NCBI GenBank assembly: GCA_017625035.1
Contig: JAGALX010000020.1
Span: 1 to 36,939 of the forward strand
Source: Clostridia bacterium
GTDB taxonomy: Bacteria > Bacillota > Clostridia > TANB77 > CAG-508
Direction: 5' to 3'
DNA length: 36,939 bases
Shown in pieces: positions 34,698 to 36,939 of the stretch (position 1 is its first letter; each line of letters opens with the position of its first letter). The position numbers were made by a program, and so were the translations under genes. Under the pieces are notes generated by a model. That model did no database searches, was not told the DNA's origin, and worked only from the letters and a program-made list of their open reading frames with translations.

Positions 34698-36939
34698 ATG
34701 AAAAAAAGTAAAATATTAGATAAATTGAAGAAAACACTAATAGTAACTATGTGTTCTATAACACTTTTTTTCGCCATGCCTATAAAAACTAATGCTTCAG
34801 CGATTGATAATGTAATGTACATTTTTCGTGTAATACCAGATGGACTTATGGTACTAATAAATAAATTCGTTGGGGATGACCCGGTAGAGGAAACTTCTAA
34901 AATGATTTCAGTAGACGATGCGATTGACATTAAATTTGATGCTTCTGTATACAACTTTAATGTACTACCAGACAGAATTTTTTCTTCAGGTACAATCGAT
35001 TCAAATGGTGAAACCATATTACCACTATTAGATACTAATTTTTTTAGGAACACAAATGATAATGAAAATTCAGCAGACATATTAAGACCTGTTATTTCAA
35101 ATGTATATTATAATTTAAGAAATTTAGTCATAATTCTTATGTTAGTTGTTTTGTTGTATGTTGGCGTAAGAATTATAATATCATCAGCTTCTAACAACAA
35201 GGCGAAATATAAAAAAATGTTACAAGCTTGGGGGGGTGGAATGTGTTTGATATTTTGCATGCAATATATTATGAGTTTTTGTATGTTTCTTAACCAAAAA
35301 ATTATATCTATTTTAGCTATGAAAAATCAGGAGTCGCAATATTATTACATAGCAACAGAACAAAAATTAGATGTCGAAACCATGAGCTTGAGCGCAACTG
35401 GTACTGCGGCTGAAAATGTGGAAAAAGTAATAGATTTCTCAAATGCTTTAAATAATGCAGAAGCAATGATTGGAAAAGAAGGTCTTTGGGGAACAGTAGT
35501 AACTGTTGTACCAGAAGGAGTTGATACGGCGACAGATATTCTGATGGAAGGAGCATCTAATATTGCTTCAGGCATATCAGATGTTGCTGATGATGTGGCG
35601 GATACAACGAAAGATTGGTGGTTTGTAGGAGATGCAGCATCAAATGTAGCCTCTGATGTATCAAAAGCAACGTCTGACCTAGCAAAATGGATAGATAAGA
35701 CTCATTACAATGAAGAAACTGAAGATATAATGGAAGGATCTGCTAGATGTTTAGAGTTAACACAAGATCGTAGATTTATAGCAGAACATTTTTTAGAAAT
35801 TAATCAAGAAGATGAAAATTTAAAAATATTTGAGTTTAATTTTTTTGAGTATTCAAAATTAACAAGTGATGGAAAACTAAAAAATGATACAAGTTCTGAA
35901 TGGAAAATAGCTAGTCAATATATATTTATAGATTCAGAAGGAAATTTATATGTTTTATACAAAAAAGAAACAAATATAAAACCTTCTGCTATAATTTGTG
36001 ATAATTCGAAAATTGGACTAGGTACAGGTATATGGGCATATTTGCAAGTTATATCAGGAAATTATCTTGGAGCAGCATTTGCTACTCAAGACTTAATACC
36101 TACAGAAGATAGCCCTTTTAATTCGTGTAATTCCATTTATAAGGGAAACGTTTTAGAATACTTCAGAACAGTAGCATCTACAGATACGGAGGAGATACTA
36201 TTTGTAAATCATAAAAACAAAGAAGTAACGGAAGGTTCATTTTTATTATCTATAGGTTACAGTGTGTTGTACATAATATTAGCACTAGAAGTAGTAGTGT
36301 TTGTATATCAATATATAAAAAGAGTAATAAAGTTAGCGTTTTTAACGATGATTTCTCCGGTTATAGCATTACTATATCCGATTGATGCTGTAGGAGATGG
36401 TTCTGCTCAGACTTTTAATACATGGTTTAAAGAGTATTTTTTTAATAGCTTAATTCAGCCACTTCATATGATATTGTATACTATATTTATAAGTAGTGCA
36501 ATGCAACTTTTGGCGAATAATAATGGAGAACTTAATGTTGTATATGCTATAGTTATATATGCATATATGATTCCAGCCGAAACATTTATGAAAAAACTGT
36601 TTGGATTTAATAAAGCAGCTACAACTGGATTAGATAATGCGGCAGCAGGAATGTTAACTTTAAAAGGTATGGATTTATTAAAAAGTTTAAGTTCAAACAA
36701 TTCAAGAAGTAATGCAGGAAATCAAAATTCTCAGAGAGCAAGAGTTAGACAAAGAGAGATTCCAGCAGGTATTGGAATAATGGGAGGTCCAGGTCCAACA
36801 GGAGGAGGTCCAGCACCAACAGGAAGAGGTCCGACACCACCAAGAGGAGGTCCAGAACCAACAGGAAGAGGTCCAACACCAACAGGAGTAGGTCCAGCTC
36901 CAACAAGAGTAGGTCCAGATCCAACAGGAAGAGGTCCGA
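34698..36939 (+). CDS. VirB6/TrbL-like membrane protein, 3' end cut by window
   Basis: The frame is open from ATG 34698 (after GCGGAGGAAAG) to the window edge, 747 codons so far. A signal-like helix (residues about 15-35) is followed by transmembrane segments near residues 135-155, 175-205, 515-540, 550-565 and 580-640, flanking a large outside or central loop (about 210-510). The layout with a polytopic C-terminal half fits the VirB6/TrbL channel proteins found next to VirB4. The end of the visible part is a Gly/Pro/Thr-rich 7-residue repeat. The stop codon lies beyond the window. Confidence 0.7.
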   Translation, partial: MKKSKILDKLKKTLIVTMCSITLFFAMPIKTNASAIDNVMYIFRVIPDGLMVLINKFVGDDPVEETSKMISVDDAIDIKFDASVYNFNVLPDRIFSSGTIDSNGETILPLLDTNFFRNTNDNENSADILRPVISNVYYNLRNLVIILMLVVLLYVGVRIIISSASNNKAKYKKMLQAWGGGMCLIFCMQYIMSFCMFLNQKIISILAMKNQESQYYYIATEQKLDVETMSLSATGTAAENVEKVIDFSNALNNAEAMIGKEGLWGTVVTVVPEGVDTATDILMEGASNIASGISDVADDVADTTKDWWFVGDAASNVASDVSKATSDLAKWIDKTHYNEETEDIMEGSARCLELTQDRRFIAEHFLEINQEDENLKIFEFNFFEYSKLTSDGKLKNDTSSEWKIASQYIFIDSEGNLYVLYKKETNIKPSAIICDNSKIGLGTGIWAYLQVISGNYLGAAFATQDLIPTEDSPFNSCNSIYKGNVLEYFRTVASTDTEEILFVNHKNKEVTEGSFLLSIGYSVLYIILALEVVVFVYQYIKRVIKLAFLTMISPVIALLYPIDAVGDGSAQTFNTWFKEYFFNSLIQPLHMILYTIFISSAMQLLANNNGELNVVYAIVIYAYMIPAETFMKKLFGFNKAATTGLDNAAAGMLTLKGMDLLKSLSSNNSRSNAGNQNSQRARVRQREIPAGIGIMGGPGPTGGGPAPTGRGPTPPRGGPEPTGRGPTPTGVGPAPTRVGPDPTGRGP
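36783..36939 (+). repeat. 21-bp tandem repeat encoding GGPxPTG units
   Basis: Seven and a half units of 21 bases encode 7-residue repeats of the type (G/R/V)GPxPTG, for example GGPGPTG, GGPAPTG, RGPTPPR. They form a flexible Pro/Gly tail of the VirB6-like protein and continue past the window edge. Confidence 0.85.

Noticed and set aside
36783..36939. CRISPR-like repeat array
   Set aside because: The 21-bp units are contiguous, in frame and coding, with no spacers.

Overview
The window looks like a chromosomal segment of an uncultured, very AT-rich, endospore-forming Clostridia/Firmicutes bacterium. Evidence for this is AGGAGG-type ribosome binding sites, TTGACA/TATAAT promoters, a dnaX-ybaB-recR cluster preceded by an SRP RNA gene, a sleB-ypeB germination pair and an alpha/beta-type small acid-soluble spore protein.

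Layout: (1) 1-140, 3' end of a group II intron. (2) 241-2065, an acyltransferase-like gene and a small membrane protein; 2176-3655, on the minus strand, a membrane zinc peptidase and TtcA. (3) 3862-5029, an alpha/beta-hydrolase whose 5' part is in another frame. (4) 5102-5374, tRNA-fMet and tRNA-Arg(CCT), then tadA, a membrane-anchored protein, SRP RNA, dnaX, ybaB and recR (to 10052). (5) 10143-16098, a UgtP-like glycosyltransferase (minus strand), sleB, ypeB, a SASP gene, murF and a DnaJ-type chaperone. (6) 16304-19105, two unknown genes and a VirD4-type coupling protein in two frames. (7) 19339-23852, two paralogous amidoligase-like proteins with N-terminal helical repeats plus two small genes. 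(8) 24030-28060, a type III restriction-modification system whose mod gene is in two frames. (9) 28258-28975, a DUF378 protein and ribosomal protein S21. (10) 29206 to the right edge, a type IV secretion module: three VirB2-like subunits, a PrgI/VirB3-like protein, a TraC-like protein, the VirB4 ATPase and a VirB6/TrbL-like protein cut by the window end.

The most striking observation concerns the codon CGG. In a by-eye scan I found no in-frame CGG codon in any intact gene of the window. I found exactly three in-frame CGG codons, at 3922, 17509 and 25245. Each lies precisely where a gene (hydrolase, VirD4 ATPase, type III Mod) must shift +1 to continue. In each case, skipping the C and reading the following GGN triplet as glycine restores the protein. 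In two of the three the glycine belongs to a conserved family motif: next to the Walker A motif of VirD4, and after FAGSGT in motif I of Mod. The P-site codons differ (TAT, GGG, TTA), so slippage of the peptidyl-tRNA is not the common factor; the CGGR quadruplet is. This suggests that CGG is an unassigned or shifty codon decoded by a +1 frameshift, or by a four-base-reading tRNA, in this organism. Recurrent sequencing error is the main alternative.

The secretion genes and the coupling protein have no relaxase or integrase nearby and are interleaved with housekeeping genes. This suggests either a resident secretion system or a degraded or dispersed conjugative element. All assignments come from reading the sequence; no database search was run.
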